Shown here in pieces: positions 26,705-36,824 of a stretch of DNA of 51,876 nucleotides (position 1 is its first letter; each line of letters begins with the position of its first letter). A program made the translations under genes and the position numbers. The DNA comes from Flavobacterium sp. Lineage in GTDB: Bacteria; Bacteroidota; Bacteroidia; Flavobacteriales; Flavobacteriaceae. Below the pieces are notes generated by a model that was not told where the DNA came from, made no database searches, and worked only from the letters and a program-made list of their open reading frames with translations. The stretch is from positions 1 through 51,876 of the forward strand of contig NZ_JAGNYF010000010.1 in the NCBI RefSeq assembly GCF_017985075.1, written 5' to 3'.

Positions 26705-27466
26705 ATGAAACCTCTTTACATAATTTTTGTTACAACTTTAACATTATTAGGAGCTGTTTCTTGTAAAACAAAAAAATATACCAATTATCAAATTGAAGGA
26801 AAAAAAATTGAAGTCGCTTCAAAATACACTTCAAATGAGACTATTGAATCTTATATTTCACCTTACAGAGCACATATAAATACCGATTTAGATAGTGTAA
26901 TTTCTTTTACCAATGAAACTTTAGACAAAACTAAAGGTGAATGGCAAAGTAATATTGGGAATTTTATGGCGGATGCTTGTATGGAATTTGCTACTCCAGT
27001 TTTTAAAAAACAACAAAACAAACAAATTGACATTGTACTTTTAAATAGTGGTGGAATAAGATCTATCATTCCTAAAGGAAATATTACTAAAAGAAATGCT
27101 TTTGAAGTGATGCCTTTTGAAAATAGCTTAATTGTAGTTGCCCTTAAAGGCGAAGAAATTATAGCAATGGCAAATCATATTATTAAAGAAAAAAAGCCAC
27201 ACCCACTCAATGGTTTAAAAATATTTTTGGATAAAGAAAATACTATTACTAAAGTTCTTTTTAATGATAAAGCCATCGAAAATAAAACAATTTATTACGT
27301 AGCCACATCCGATTATTTAGCTAATGGAGGCGACAATATGAGCTTCTTTCTTAAAAACGAAGGAACTTTTGATTTAAATTATAAAATAAGAAATGTATTG
27401 ATTGATTATTTTTACAGATACAAAACTATTGAAGCTTCAACCGTTCAAAGAATCATTAAAGAATAA
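26705..27466 (+). CDS. Lipoprotein with 5'-nucleotidase C-terminal domain
   Basis: 253 aa from the ATG at 26705, chosen because it gives a lipoprotein signal, MKPLYIIFVTTLTLLGAVSC, with the lipobox cysteine at residue 20; an ATG 21 bp earlier is less likely. The rest is only the substrate-specificity domain of UshA-type 5'-nucleotidases: GNFMADACMEF, DIVLLNSGGIRS, FEVMPFENSLIVVALKG and ATSDYLANGGDNMSF, the last carrying the nucleoside-stacking region. The metallophosphatase domain is encoded by the next gene, 5 bp downstream. The two products probably work together in the periplasm or at the outer membrane. Confidence 0.9.
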   Translation: MKPLYIIFVTTLTLLGAVSCKTKKYTNYQIEGKKIEVASKYTSNETIESYISPYRAHINTDLDSVISFTNETLDKTKGEWQSNIGNFMADACMEFATPVFKKQQNKQIDIVLLNSGGIRSIIPKGNITKRNAFEVMPFENSLIVVALKGEEIIAMANHIIKEKKPHPLNGLKIFLDKENTITKVLFNDKAIENKTIYYVATSDYLANGGDNMSFFLKNEGTFDLNYKIRNVLIDYFYRYKTIEASTVQRIIKE

Positions 27467-27471
27467 CTCCT

Positions 27472-28389
27472 ATGAAAAGAAGAAATTTCATCAAAAATAC
27501 AGCTGCAACTTCAGCATTACTTTCACTTAGCGGACTTTCATTGTCGAGTTTTTCTACTGTAAAAGAGAAAAAAATAACCATCTTGCATACTAATGATGTG
27601 CACAGTCATATTGATCCATTCCCGGAAAATCATCCAAGAAATCCATCAATGGGAGGTGTGGCAAGACGTGCAAATATTATTGAACAGATTAGAAAAGAAG
27701 AAGAAAATGTGTTGTTATTAGATGCAGGTGATATTTTTCAAGGCACACCTTACTTTAATTATTATGGAGGCGAATTGGAATTTAAGCTAATGAGTATGAT
27801 GAAATACGATTTGGCAACATTAGGAAATCACGATTTTGACAATGGAATTGACGGCTTTTTCGCTCAATTACCAAATGCTAATTTTGACTTTGTTTCTGCA
27901 AATTATGATTTTAAAAATACCGAGTTAAACGGAATTGTAAAACCTTATAAAACCTTTATAAAAAACGGAATAAAAATTGGTGTTTTCGGTTTAGGTATTG
28001 AATTAGAAGGTTTAGTGGACAAAAAATTATATAAAGAAACCAAATATAATAACCCAATAGATGTCGCTACAGATGTTACTAAAACACTTAAAGAAACTGA
28101 AAAATGTGATTTAATAATTTGTTTGTCGCATCTTGGATTTGATTACAAAAATGAAAAAGATAAACCTTCAGATCTTAAATTAGCCGCTGCCACACAAGAT
28201 ATTGATTTAATAATTGGCGGGCACACACACACCTTTTTAGATAAACCAGTTATAAAAACAAATAAAACTGGCAAACAAGTAGTGATCAACCAAGTTGGTG
28301 CCTATGGAATAAATTTAGGCCGAATTGATTTTTATTTTAGCGACGAAACCAAATACATTAGTAAAGAAAAAAACATTGTAGTGATTTAA
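27472..28389 (+). CDS. Metallophosphatase (5'-nucleotidase N-terminal domain), Tat-type signal
   Basis: 305 aa. The N-terminus MKRRNFIKNTAATSALLSLS has twin arginines followed by FIK, as in Tat signal peptides. The calcineurin-like phosphoesterase domain has all metal-binding motifs: HTNDVHSH, LDAGDIFQGTP, LGNHDFDNG, and GGHTHTFLD. It lacks the C-terminal 5'-nucleotidase domain, which is the preceding gene. It should dephosphorylate nucleotides or UDP-sugars outside the cytoplasm. It converges with ligA, only 3 bp away. The reversed gene order (C-terminal domain first) is common in flavobacteria as far as I recall. Confidence 0.92.
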   Translation: MKRRNFIKNTAATSALLSLSGLSLSSFSTVKEKKITILHTNDVHSHIDPFPENHPRNPSMGGVARRANIIEQIRKEEENVLLLDAGDIFQGTPYFNYYGGELEFKLMSMMKYDLATLGNHDFDNGIDGFFAQLPNANFDFVSANYDFKNTELNGIVKPYKTFIKNGIKIGVFGLGIELEGLVDKKLYKETKYNNPIDVATDVTKTLKETEKCDLIICLSHLGFDYKNEKDKPSDLKLAAATQDIDLIIGGHTHTFLDKPVIKTNKTGKQVVINQVGAYGINLGRIDFYFSDETKYISKEKNIVVI

Positions 28390-28392
28390 TTC

Positions 28393-30862
<2,470 letters not shown>

Positions 30863-30903
30863 TTACGAATATTTAGTATAAAAACTTAAAGTTCCGTAAA
30901 AAT

Positions 30904-30935
30904 AAAAAAAGCGTTGCAAATGCAACGCTTTTTTT
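30904..30935 (-). terminator. Terminator of rpsF-rpsR-rplI
   Basis: GCGTTGC (30911-30917) pairs with GCAACGC (30922-30928), extended by seven A and seven T residues on the outer flanks. The hairpin lies 22 bp past the rplI stop codon and could work in both directions. Confidence 0.93.
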
Positions 30936-30956
30936 AAAGAAATATTTTAAATAAAA

Positions 30957-31400
30957 TTATGCTTTTTCAGCAACAATTTCATAAGCTAATTCAATGATAA
31001 CTTCTCTATGTAAACGGATAGTAGCATTGTATTTACCTGTTCTTTTAACAATACCAGAAGTAATAAATTTTCTATCAATTGATTGTCCGTTTGCTTCTAA
31101 AGCGTGAGCTATATCTGCATTAGTAATTGATCCGAATAATTTTTCACCACCTGCTTTTGCAGTAATTTTTATCTCTAAAGCTTTAAGTGCTTCTGCAGTT
31201 GCTTTTGCATCTGCAACAACTTTAGCTTCTTTGTGTGCTTTTTGTTTTAAATTTTCAGCTAAAACTTTTTTAGCAGAAGAAGTTGCTAAAATAGCAGCTC
31301 CTTGAGGAATTAAGAAATTACGACCGTAACCATTTTTTACAGTTACTACATCATCTTTAAAACCTAAATTTTGAACGTCTTGTTTTAAAATTAGTTCCAT
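30957..31400 (-). CDS. rplI: 50S ribosomal protein L9
   Basis: 147 aa. The N-terminal RNA-binding domain begins MELILKQDVQNLGFKDDVVTVKNGYGRNFLIP, which matches the L9 signature (GxKxxVVxVKxGYARNFLxP). The long connecting helix (about 40-75) and the C-terminal domain (FGSITNADIAHAL, then VEKRKI-like part replaced by IDRKFITSGIVKRTGKYNATIRLH) follow. L9 extends from the L1 side of the large subunit. Last gene of the rpsF-rpsR-rplI operon; a strong terminator follows. Confidence 0.96.
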   Translation of the reverse strand: MELILKQDVQNLGFKDDVVTVKNGYGRNFLIPQGAAILATSSAKKVLAENLKQKAHKEAKVVADAKATAEALKALEIKITAKAGGEKLFGSITNADIAHALEANGQSIDRKFITSGIVKRTGKYNATIRLHREVIIELAYEIVAEKA

Positions 31401-31452
31401 TTTGTTGTCCTTTATTTTTATAAGTTAGTTCCGATTTTATCGAAACAACAAA
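31401..31452 (-). promoter_or_regulatory. Inverted repeat in the rpsR-rplI spacer
   Basis: TTTGTTGT (31401-31408) is an exact inverse of ACAACAAA (31445-31452), enclosing 36 nt that include a smaller CGAT-ttt-ATCG hairpin (31432-31442). The structure would sit directly in front of the rplI start codon in the mRNA. It may tune rplI translation; this is inference. Confidence 0.4.
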
Positions 31453-31461
31453 TGATTAATA

Positions 31462-31749
31462 TTATTTTAATAAATCCGCCACGTAAGGCATTAAAGCTAA
31501 ATGACGTGCTCTTTTAACAGCCACAGAAACTTTTCTTTGGAATTTCAATGAAGTACCAGTTAAACGTCTTGGTAAAATTTTACCTTGCTCGTTTACAAAC
31601 TTCAATAAAAAGTCACCGTCTTTATAATCGATATACTTGATACCCGATTTTTTAAAACGACAATATTTTTTTTGTTTGTTAGTATCAATATTTAAAGGAG
31701 TAAGATATCTGATATCTCCCTCTTTTTTACCGTTGTTAGCTATCGACAT
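31462..31749 (-). CDS. rpsR: 30S ribosomal protein S18
   Basis: 95 aa with the S18 core: [40 protein letters not shown] and [14 protein letters not shown]. The N-terminal 25 residues ([18 protein letters not shown]) are the variable extension. S18 binds 16S rRNA as a complex with S6, whose gene precedes it by 2 bp. The operon rpsF-rpsR-rplI is transcribed from the promoter at 32119-32148. Confidence 0.97.
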   Translation of the reverse strand: MSIANNGKKEGDIRYLTPLNIDTNKQKKYCRFKKSGIKYIDYKDGDFLLKFVNEQGKILPRRLTGTSLKFQRKVSVAVKRARHLALMPYVADLLK

Positions 31750-31751
31750 GA

Positions 31752-32093
31752 TTAGTTTCCTTTAGTTTTTAATTTTTCTCTTCTTCTTTCTGCCCAAGAA
31801 ATAGCATGTTTGTCCATAGAAACAGTTAAGAATCTCATGATTCTTTCATCTCTTCTTAATTCAGTTTCCAAAGAAATGATTAATTCAGCTGGAGCTTGGT
31901 ACTCAAATAAATGGTAAAAACCACTTTTTTTGTGTTGGATTTCATAGGCTAATTTTTTTAAGCCCCAATCCTCTTTTGATACCATTTTGGCACCCTTAGA
32001 AGTAAGAAAATCTTCAAATTTGCTTACTGTTTCCTTTACCTGAACATCAGATAAAACGGGATTCAAAATGAAAACAGTTTCGTAATTTTTCAT
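31752..32093 (-). CDS. rpsF: 30S ribosomal protein S6
   Basis: 113 aa of the S6 family: [20 protein letters not shown] at the start, the [20 protein letters not shown] strand region, and [16 protein letters not shown]6 pairs with S18 on the 30S platform. The ATG lies 26 bp after a consensus promoter, so the leader is only about 20 nt; there is no space for the S6:S18-binding leader hairpin known in other bacteria. First gene of the operon with rpsR and rplI. Confidence 0.97.
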   Translation of the reverse strand: MKNYETVFILNPVLSDVQVKETVSKFEDFLTSKGAKMVSKEDWGLKKLAYEIQHKKSGFYHLFEYQAPAELIISLETELRRDERIMRFLTVSMDKHAISWAERRREKLKTKGN

Positions 32094-32118
32094 TTGTACG
32101 TATTTTTTAAATTGGGTG

Positions 32119-32148
32119 CAAAGATATACAATTATATTTAATTTACAA
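32119..32148 (-). promoter_or_regulatory. Promoter of rpsF-rpsR-rplI
   Basis: On the minus strand TTG (32148-32146), exactly 19 bp, then TATCTTTG (32126-32119), followed by CACCC. It fully matches the Bacteroidota consensus and shares the CACCC start region with the rRNA and thrS promoters. Confidence 0.88.
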
Positions 32149-32296
32149 ATTCATTAAAAAAGTATTTATTTTTTTACAATATTAGTTTTCTGTTGTTTTT
32201 TTATATATTTTTATGCTGTATATCAAATAAATTTTTAGTTTTACAAAAATTAGTTTTAAATAATTGCATGAATTTAGATGTAATAAATACCAATAT

Positions 32297-32995
32297 ATGA
32301 AATTAAACACTATTGTTGTTGATGACAGTTCTATTCAACGTATTACTATTGCAAAGTTAATTTCCGAACATCCTAACTTAAACTTAGGTGGTGATTTTTC
32401 AAACGCATTAGAAGCTAAGAATTATATTACAAATAATACTGTTGATTTAATTTTCTTAGACATAGAAATGCCACATATTACTGGTTTTGATTTAATTGAT
32501 GGTTTAAAAGTTAAGCCATTAATTGTATTTATTACTTCAAAAGCGGATTACGCTGTTAAAGCTTTTGATTATTCCGCATTAGATTTTTTACAAAAACCCA
32601 TAAAAAAAGCACGCTTTTTAGTTGCTGCAAAAAAAGCAATGGAAATGCACCATTTAAAACATGACCAAACTCATGACGACAACGGGCCACATCTAATAAT
32701 AAAAAGTAATCTTAAAAAAATAAAAGTCTACACCTCACATGTAAAATGGGTGGAAGCTTTTGGCGACTATATTAAAGTTGTGACTTACGAAGATACTCAC
32801 TTAGTTTTATCTACAATGAAATCTTTCGAAATAGAATTGCCAAAAGAAAACTTTCTTAGAATTCATAAATCGTACATTATTAATTTAGATAAAGTAGATC
32901 GATTTAATAGTAAACAAGTAGAAATTGGCGGGGAAAAAATTCCGTTAAGCAGAAATAAAAAAGAAGAAATTATTGCTATTTTAGAAAATTATTAA
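32297..32995 (+). CDS. LytTR-family response regulator
   Basis: 232 aa from the ATG at 32297 (MKLNTIVVDDSS), which is preferred over an ATG 33 bp upstream because the receiver domain starts right there. Receiver domain 1-120 with D9/D10, phospho-acceptor D55 (FLDIEMP) and K in LQKPIKKA. LytTR DNA-binding domain about 130-230, with VKWVEAFGDYIKVVT, FLRIHKSYIINLDKV and ISRN-like PLSRNKKEE. No histidine kinase gene is adjacent, so it is an orphan; kinases of the LytS/YehU type may be elsewhere. Its stop codon overlaps that of the convergent priA by 4 bp. Confidence 0.9.
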   Translation: MKLNTIVVDDSSIQRITIAKLISEHPNLNLGGDFSNALEAKNYITNNTVDLIFLDIEMPHITGFDLIDGLKVKPLIVFITSKADYAVKAFDYSALDFLQKPIKKARFLVAAKKAMEMHHLKHDQTHDDNGPHLIIKSNLKKIKVYTSHVKWVEAFGDYIKVVTYEDTHLVLSTMKSFEIELPKENFLRIHKSYIINLDKVDRFNSKQVEIGGEKIPLSRNKKEEIIAILENY

Positions 32996-35433
32996 TAATC
33001 TACATTAATAGTTGTTTTGATTGCTCGATATTGCGATGTAGCTTCAAAACTTACCAATGCTTTTTTGATTATTTTTTTTGTATTAACAAGATTGGCATTA
33101 TTTGGAATTTTAATAAGAATGGTTCGAATATATTCATTCCTAATTCTATTAATTGCTGGTTCTTCTGGTCCTAATATAGGTACCGCTACATTTTGTTTTA
33201 ACACATTATACAACCAAGTAGCACCTTCACGAAGTTTTTCGTAATCTCTATGTTTTAATTTTATTTGCAACAAACGGAAATAAGGCGGATATTGAAAATT
33301 ACGTCTTTCGTATAATTGCTCATGAAACATCGCTGTATAATTATTATTTACTACTTGTTGAATCGTATTATGCATTGGATTGTACGTTTGAATCACCACA
33401 CTACCCTTTTTGGCTTTTCTACCAGAACGCCCAGCTACTTGAACCATCATTTGATACGCCCGTTCATAAGCACGATAATACGGCTGATTTAATAAATTAT
33501 CTGCATTTAAAATTCCAACTAAAGTCACGTTTTCAAAATCTAACCCTTTGGCTAACATTTGTGTGCCAACTAAAATATCAATTTCCTGATTTTTGAAAGC
33601 ATCAATCATTTTTTCAAAAGCAAATTTTCCACGAGTGGTATCTTGATCCATTCGCGCAATTCGTTTCTCAGGAAATAGCTTTATCAATTCTAATTCAACT
33701 TGCTCTGTACCAAAACCCTTTGCCGTAATATCTAACGAATTACATTGGTGGCAATGTGTGGGTTTCGCCATATTATGTCCGCAATAATGACATTTTAAAT
33801 GATTTTTATACTTGTAATAGGTTAAACTCACATCGCAACTTGGACATTGAGGCACGTGACCGCAAGTGGTGCATTCAATATACGGCGAATATCCTCTGCG
33901 ATTTTGAAACAACATTATTTGCTCATTATTTGCTAATGTTTCGTGCATTCTTTCCAATAATTCATCGGAAAAATGACCATCCATTCGTTTGCGGAAATAT
34001 TTATCTTTTAAATCAATCAAATGAATTTCTGGTAACACCACATTATTGTATCGTTCAAACAACTCAATTAAACCATATTTATTGGTTTTGGCATTATGAT
34101 ACGATTCTAAACTTGGTGTTGCGCTTCCTAATAAAACTTTCGCATTATGAAATTTTGCTAAAACAATAGCCGCATCTCGGGCATGATATCGAGGTGCAGG
34201 GTCTTGTTGTTTATAAGTGGCTTCATGTTCTTCATCAACCACAATTAAACCTAAGTTAGAAAACGGCAAAAACAAAGCACTTCGAACACCTAAAACGACT
34301 TTTGCTTTTTCAGAATTTTGCAATACGTGATTGTACACCTCAACACGTTCATTTGAATTATATTTCGAGTGAAAAACCGCAATTTGATTTCCAAAATAAG
34401 CGGATAATCGTTGCACTAATTGCGTAGTTAAAGCGATTTCTGGCAATAAAAACAATACTTGTTTGTCTTGTTGTAAAAATGCTTCAATAAGTTTAATATA
34501 GACTTCCGTTTTACCAGAAGCGGTTACTCCGTGAAATAAATTGACATCAAATTGAGTAAATTTTTCTTTTATTGTTTCTAAAACCGTGGTTTGAGATTCA
34601 CTTAAATGAATTTCGTATTCAGCTTCTTTTTCAAATGAAACACGATCTGTATTGATATAATATTCTTCAAAAATTTGTTTGTCGACTAATGATTTAATAA
34701 CCGCTGCACTAACGCCAGAAGTTTCAATTAACAATTTTGCAGGAATTGGCTTTTTTTCTGTCGCTTGCAATTGAAAATACGATAAAACAATTTCTTTTTG
34801 CTTTTTTGCTTTTCCTAATATTTCAAGTAATTCTTGCAATTTTTCTTGTTGTAAAAATTCTTCTTGAAGTTTAATGTATTTTACTAATTTGGGTTTGTAA
34901 TTATCTTGCACCTCATCTTGCATCGTAAGCAAACCTTTAGCTAACAAGCTTTGAACAATTGGAATTACATTTTTCTTATTAAGTATCTGTGATATTTCCG
35001 AAATTGTAATGGATGATTTATTTTCTAAAGCTTCTAAGACTAAAAATTCTTCATCTGTAGCCAATGTTTTATCTGATTCTGTATGAGAAGAAGAAATCAT
35101 CGTTTCACTTTCTAAAATCAATCCGGAAGGTAATGCTGCTTTAAAAACTTCGCCAATTGCACACATATAATACGACGCAATCCATTGCCAATGTTTTAGT
35201 TGAATTTCATTTACAATAGGAACCTCATCTATAATTTGGCTGATTTCTTTGGCTTCATATAAAACAGGAGGATTGGTATGCTTTTCTACAACTAAAGCCG
35301 TATACACTTTTGTTTTCCCAAACGGAACGGTAACTCGCATTCCTGGTTGCAAAAACTTGTATTCTTCCACATTTACGGAATACGTAAACGTTTTATCAAG
35401 ATTTAAAGGAAGAATGACGTTGATGAAGTGCAT
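32992..35433 (-). CDS. priA: Primosomal protein N' (replication restart helicase PriA)
   Basis: 813-aa superfamily 2 DNA helicase that reloads the replisome at stalled forks. Features in order: N-terminal 3'-DNA-binding domain (1-105, DKTFTYSV..GMRVTVPFGK), winged-helix region, helicase lobe with Walker A GVTASGKTE and Walker B VVDEEHEATYK, paired zinc-binding modules rich in cysteine (CTTCGHVPQCPSC, CHYCGHNM, CHQC), and lobe 2 with GTQMLAKGLDFENVTLVG and QVAGRSGR. Length is normal. It converges with the LytTR gene. The upstream spacer is the G-rich word array 35443-35535. Confidence 0.96.
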   Translation of the reverse strand: MHFINVILPLNLDKTFTYSVNVEEYKFLQPGMRVTVPFGKTKVYTALVVEKHTNPPVLYEAKEISQIIDEVPIVNEIQLKHWQWIASYYMCAIGEVFKAALPSGLILESETMISSSHTESDKTLATDEEFLVLEALENKSSITISEISQILNKKNVIPIVQSLLAKGLLTMQDEVQDNYKPKLVKYIKLQEEFLQQEKLQELLEILGKAKKQKEIVLSYFQLQATEKKPIPAKLLIETSGVSAAVIKSLVDKQIFEEYYINTDRVSFEKEAEYEIHLSESQTTVLETIKEKFTQFDVNLFHGVTASGKTEVYIKLIEAFLQQDKQVLFLLPEIALTTQLVQRLSAYFGNQIAVFHSKYNSNERVEVYNHVLQNSEKAKVVLGVRSALFLPFSNLGLIVVDEEHEATYKQQDPAPRYHARDAAIVLAKFHNAKVLLGSATPSLESYHNAKTNKYGLIELFERYNNVVLPEIHLIDLKDKYFRKRMDGHFSDELLERMHETLANNEQIMLFQNRRGYSPYIECTTCGHVPQCPSCDVSLTYYKYKNHLKCHYCGHNMAKPTHCHQCNSLDITAKGFGTEQVELELIKLFPEKRIARMDQDTTRGKFAFEKMIDAFKNQEIDILVGTQMLAKGLDFENVTLVGILNADNLLNQPYYRAYERAYQMMVQVAGRSGRKAKKGSVVIQTYNPMHNTIQQVVNNNYTAMFHEQLYERRNFQYPPYFRLLQIKLKHRDYEKLREGATWLYNVLKQNVAVPILGPEEPAINRIRNEYIRTILIKIPNNANLVNTKKIIKKALVSFEATSQYRAIKTTINVDY

Positions 35434-35442
35434 TTTTTTTTA

Positions 35443-35535
35443 GGTATAGGGTTTTGGGTGAAGGGTGTGAGGTTTTGGGTTTAGGGTTAATATACGAAAA
35501 ACGAAACTTATTCCTTTTGCCATAAACCTTAAACC
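35443..35535 (+). repeat. Heptad word array, GGTnnnn type, two opposed arms (priA-gpsA spacer)
   Basis: Seven consecutive 7-bp words all starting GGT: GGTATAG, GGTTTTG, GGTGAAG, GGTGTGA, GGTTTTG, GGTTTAG, GGTTAAT (35443-35491). The opposed arm has TTTTGCC, ATAAACC, TTAAACC (35515-35535), i.e. the same words in reverse complement. GGGTTTAGGGTTAAT in the left arm could pair with the right arm with two mismatches. Five GGG runs make the left arm a potential G-quadruplex. The array fills nearly the whole spacer between the priA start and the gpsA stop. Confidence 0.8.
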
Positions 35536-35542
35536 CTTTTAA

Positions 35543-36538
35543 CTAATCCAACTTTTCGGTTAATTTATTAAATATATTTTTAGCGTTTTTACCTTCATAT
35601 AAAATTTGATAAACCGCATCAATAATTGGCGTTTTGGCTTTGTATTCTTGATTAAGAGTATACGCACTTTTTACGGCGTAATACCCTTCAGCAACCATAC
35701 TCATTTCCATTTGAGCAGATTTTACGGTATAGCCCTTCCCTATCATGTTTCCAAACATTCGGTTTCTTGAAAAAACAGAATATCCAGTTACTAACAAATC
35801 GCCTAAATAGGCAGAGTCGTTAATATTACGTTTCATTTTATGTACTTTTCTGATGAATTTTTTCATTTCACGAATGGCGTTACTCATTAAAACGGCTTGA
35901 AAATTATCTCCATAACCCAAACCATGAGCAATACCTGCAGCAATAGAATAAATATTCTTTAAAACCGCTGCGTATTCAGTTCCTACAATGTCATCAGACG
36001 TTTTAGTTTTTATATAATACGACGCTAAATTTTTAGCAACATATTTGGCTTTTTCTTCGTCTGCACAAGCAATTGTTAAATACGACAACCGCTCTAACGC
36101 TACTTCTTCTGCATGACATGGGCCAGTAATTACTCCAATATTTTCGTAAGGAATTGAAAAAATATTATGAAAGTGTTCTCCTACAATTAAACTTGTTTCT
36201 GGAACGATACCTTTAATAGCTGAAAAAATTATTTTTCCTTCTAAAGATGCTGTCATTTTTCCTAATTCCGCACTTAAAAACGCAGATGGTATTGCAAAAA
36301 TTACCACATCAGCAAATTGAATGGCTTCGTTAATATCGTTTGTCAATTGCAATTTATTCGTATCAAAAGCTACTGAACTTAAATAATTTGGATTGTGTTT
36401 TTGCTGTTTCAAATGCTCTAAAGCATACGTACTTCGCATATACCAAGCTATTTTTTCTTGATTTTCACACAACATTTTGGCAATAGCTGTTGCCCAACTT
36501 CCGCCTCCAATAACTGCAAATTTTTTATTGCTTTCCAT
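35543..36538 (-). CDS. gpsA: Glycerol-3-phosphate dehydrogenase [NAD(P)+]
   Basis: 331 aa; reduces dihydroxyacetone phosphate to sn-glycerol 3-phosphate for phospholipid synthesis. The N-terminal dinucleotide fold has FAVIGGGSWATAIAK (the family's GxGxWG-type motif with A replacing G). Catalytic-domain signatures include VVFAIPSAFL, GPCHAEEVAL, the lysine region GTEYAAVLKNIYSIAAGIAHGLG and MVAEGYYAV. A consensus-like promoter (TTG-N20-TATTTTTG) lies at 36588-36558. It appears to be a single-gene unit upstream of priA. Confidence 0.96.
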   Translation of the reverse strand: MESNKKFAVIGGGSWATAIAKMLCENQEKIAWYMRSTYALEHLKQQKHNPNYLSSVAFDTNKLQLTNDINEAIQFADVVIFAIPSAFLSAELGKMTASLEGKIIFSAIKGIVPETSLIVGEHFHNIFSIPYENIGVITGPCHAEEVALERLSYLTIACADEEKAKYVAKNLASYYIKTKTSDDIVGTEYAAVLKNIYSIAAGIAHGLGYGDNFQAVLMSNAIREMKKFIRKVHKMKRNINDSAYLGDLLVTGYSVFSRNRMFGNMIGKGYTVKSAQMEMSMVAEGYYAVKSAYTLNQEYKAKTPIIDAVYQILYEGKNAKNIFNKLTEKLD

Positions 36539-36557
36539 GTTCTAAAATTATGAACTC

Positions 36558-36588
36558 CAAAAATACACTTTTGAATAGCAATATGCAA
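36558..36588 (-). promoter_or_regulatory. gpsA promoter
   Basis: On the minus strand TTG at 36588-36586, 20 bp, then TATTTTTG at 36565-36558, ending 20 bp before the gpsA ATG. Confidence 0.65.
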
Positions 36589-36678
36589 TAGTGATATCAA
36601 TTTCAATATTAATAGGTATGACGAAATCAATATTAAAAAACCTTAAATAATGTTAATTATTTGTGAAGATGTATTTTC

Positions 36679-36693
36679 TGGCACGACTATTGA
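36679..36693 (+). promoter_or_regulatory. Sigma-54-like promoter
   Basis: TGGCACGACTATTGA matches the -24 element (TGGCACG) fully and the -12 element partly (TTGA instead of TTGC), with the correct 4-base gap. A start site near 36704 is predicted. No protein-coding gene on the plus strand follows before the terminator at 36755. Confidence 0.5.
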
Positions 36694-36703
36694 AAATAAT
36701 ATT

Positions 36704-36797
36704 ATATCGATTAAAAAATAATAAAAGTAGTTTAGTTAGTAGTTTTTTGTTTGTAAAAAGCGTCTCAAGATTAGTTTCTTGGACGCTTTTTTTACTT
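36704..36797 (+). ncRNA. Candidate small RNA between sigma-54-like promoter and terminator
   Basis: The predicted start about 11 bp after the -12 element and the terminator ending near 36797 define an RNA of about 90 nt. Its first 50 nt are AU-rich and unstructured; the last 40 nt are the terminator hairpin. It lies between two minus-strand genes (gpsA and the alcohol dehydrogenase) and is antisense to neither. No ORF of meaningful length is visible. The existence of the transcript is inference from the promoter-terminator pair. Confidence 0.4.
36755..36797. terminator. Strong hairpin terminator
   Basis: AAAAAGCGTC (36755-36764) pairs with GACGCTTTTT (36782-36791); inside, CAAG (36766-36769) pairs with CTTG (36778-36781). 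A T run follows on the plus strand and an equivalent run on the minus strand, so it can end the candidate small RNA (+) and the alcohol dehydrogenase message (-). Confidence 0.85.
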
Positions 36798-36824
36798 TTT
36801 ACTTTGTTACTTTGTTACTTTATT
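36794..36824 (+). repeat. Octad word array, ACTTTGTT type (single arm)
   Basis: ACTTTTT, ACTTTGTT, ACTTTGTT, ACTTTATT: the AC pairs are at 36794, 36801, 36809 and 36817, one step of 7 and two of 8. It runs into the stop codon of the alcohol dehydrogenase gene. Confidence 0.5.

Noticed and set aside
26684-28389. Frameshift in a single 5'-nucleotidase gene
   Set aside because: The domain order is reversed and each part has its own export signal, so it is two genes, not a break.
32094-32118. S6:S18-binding leader hairpin in front of rpsF
   Set aside because: The predicted leader is about 20 nt and holds no stem.
33756-34169. 137-aa open frame on the plus strand inside priA
   Set aside because: Opposite to the priA helicase core; His- and Asn-rich nonsense composition.
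36448-36630. 60-aa minus-strand frame overlapping the gpsA start
   Set aside because: Overlaps the clear gpsA N-terminus and its promoter; composition is not protein-like.
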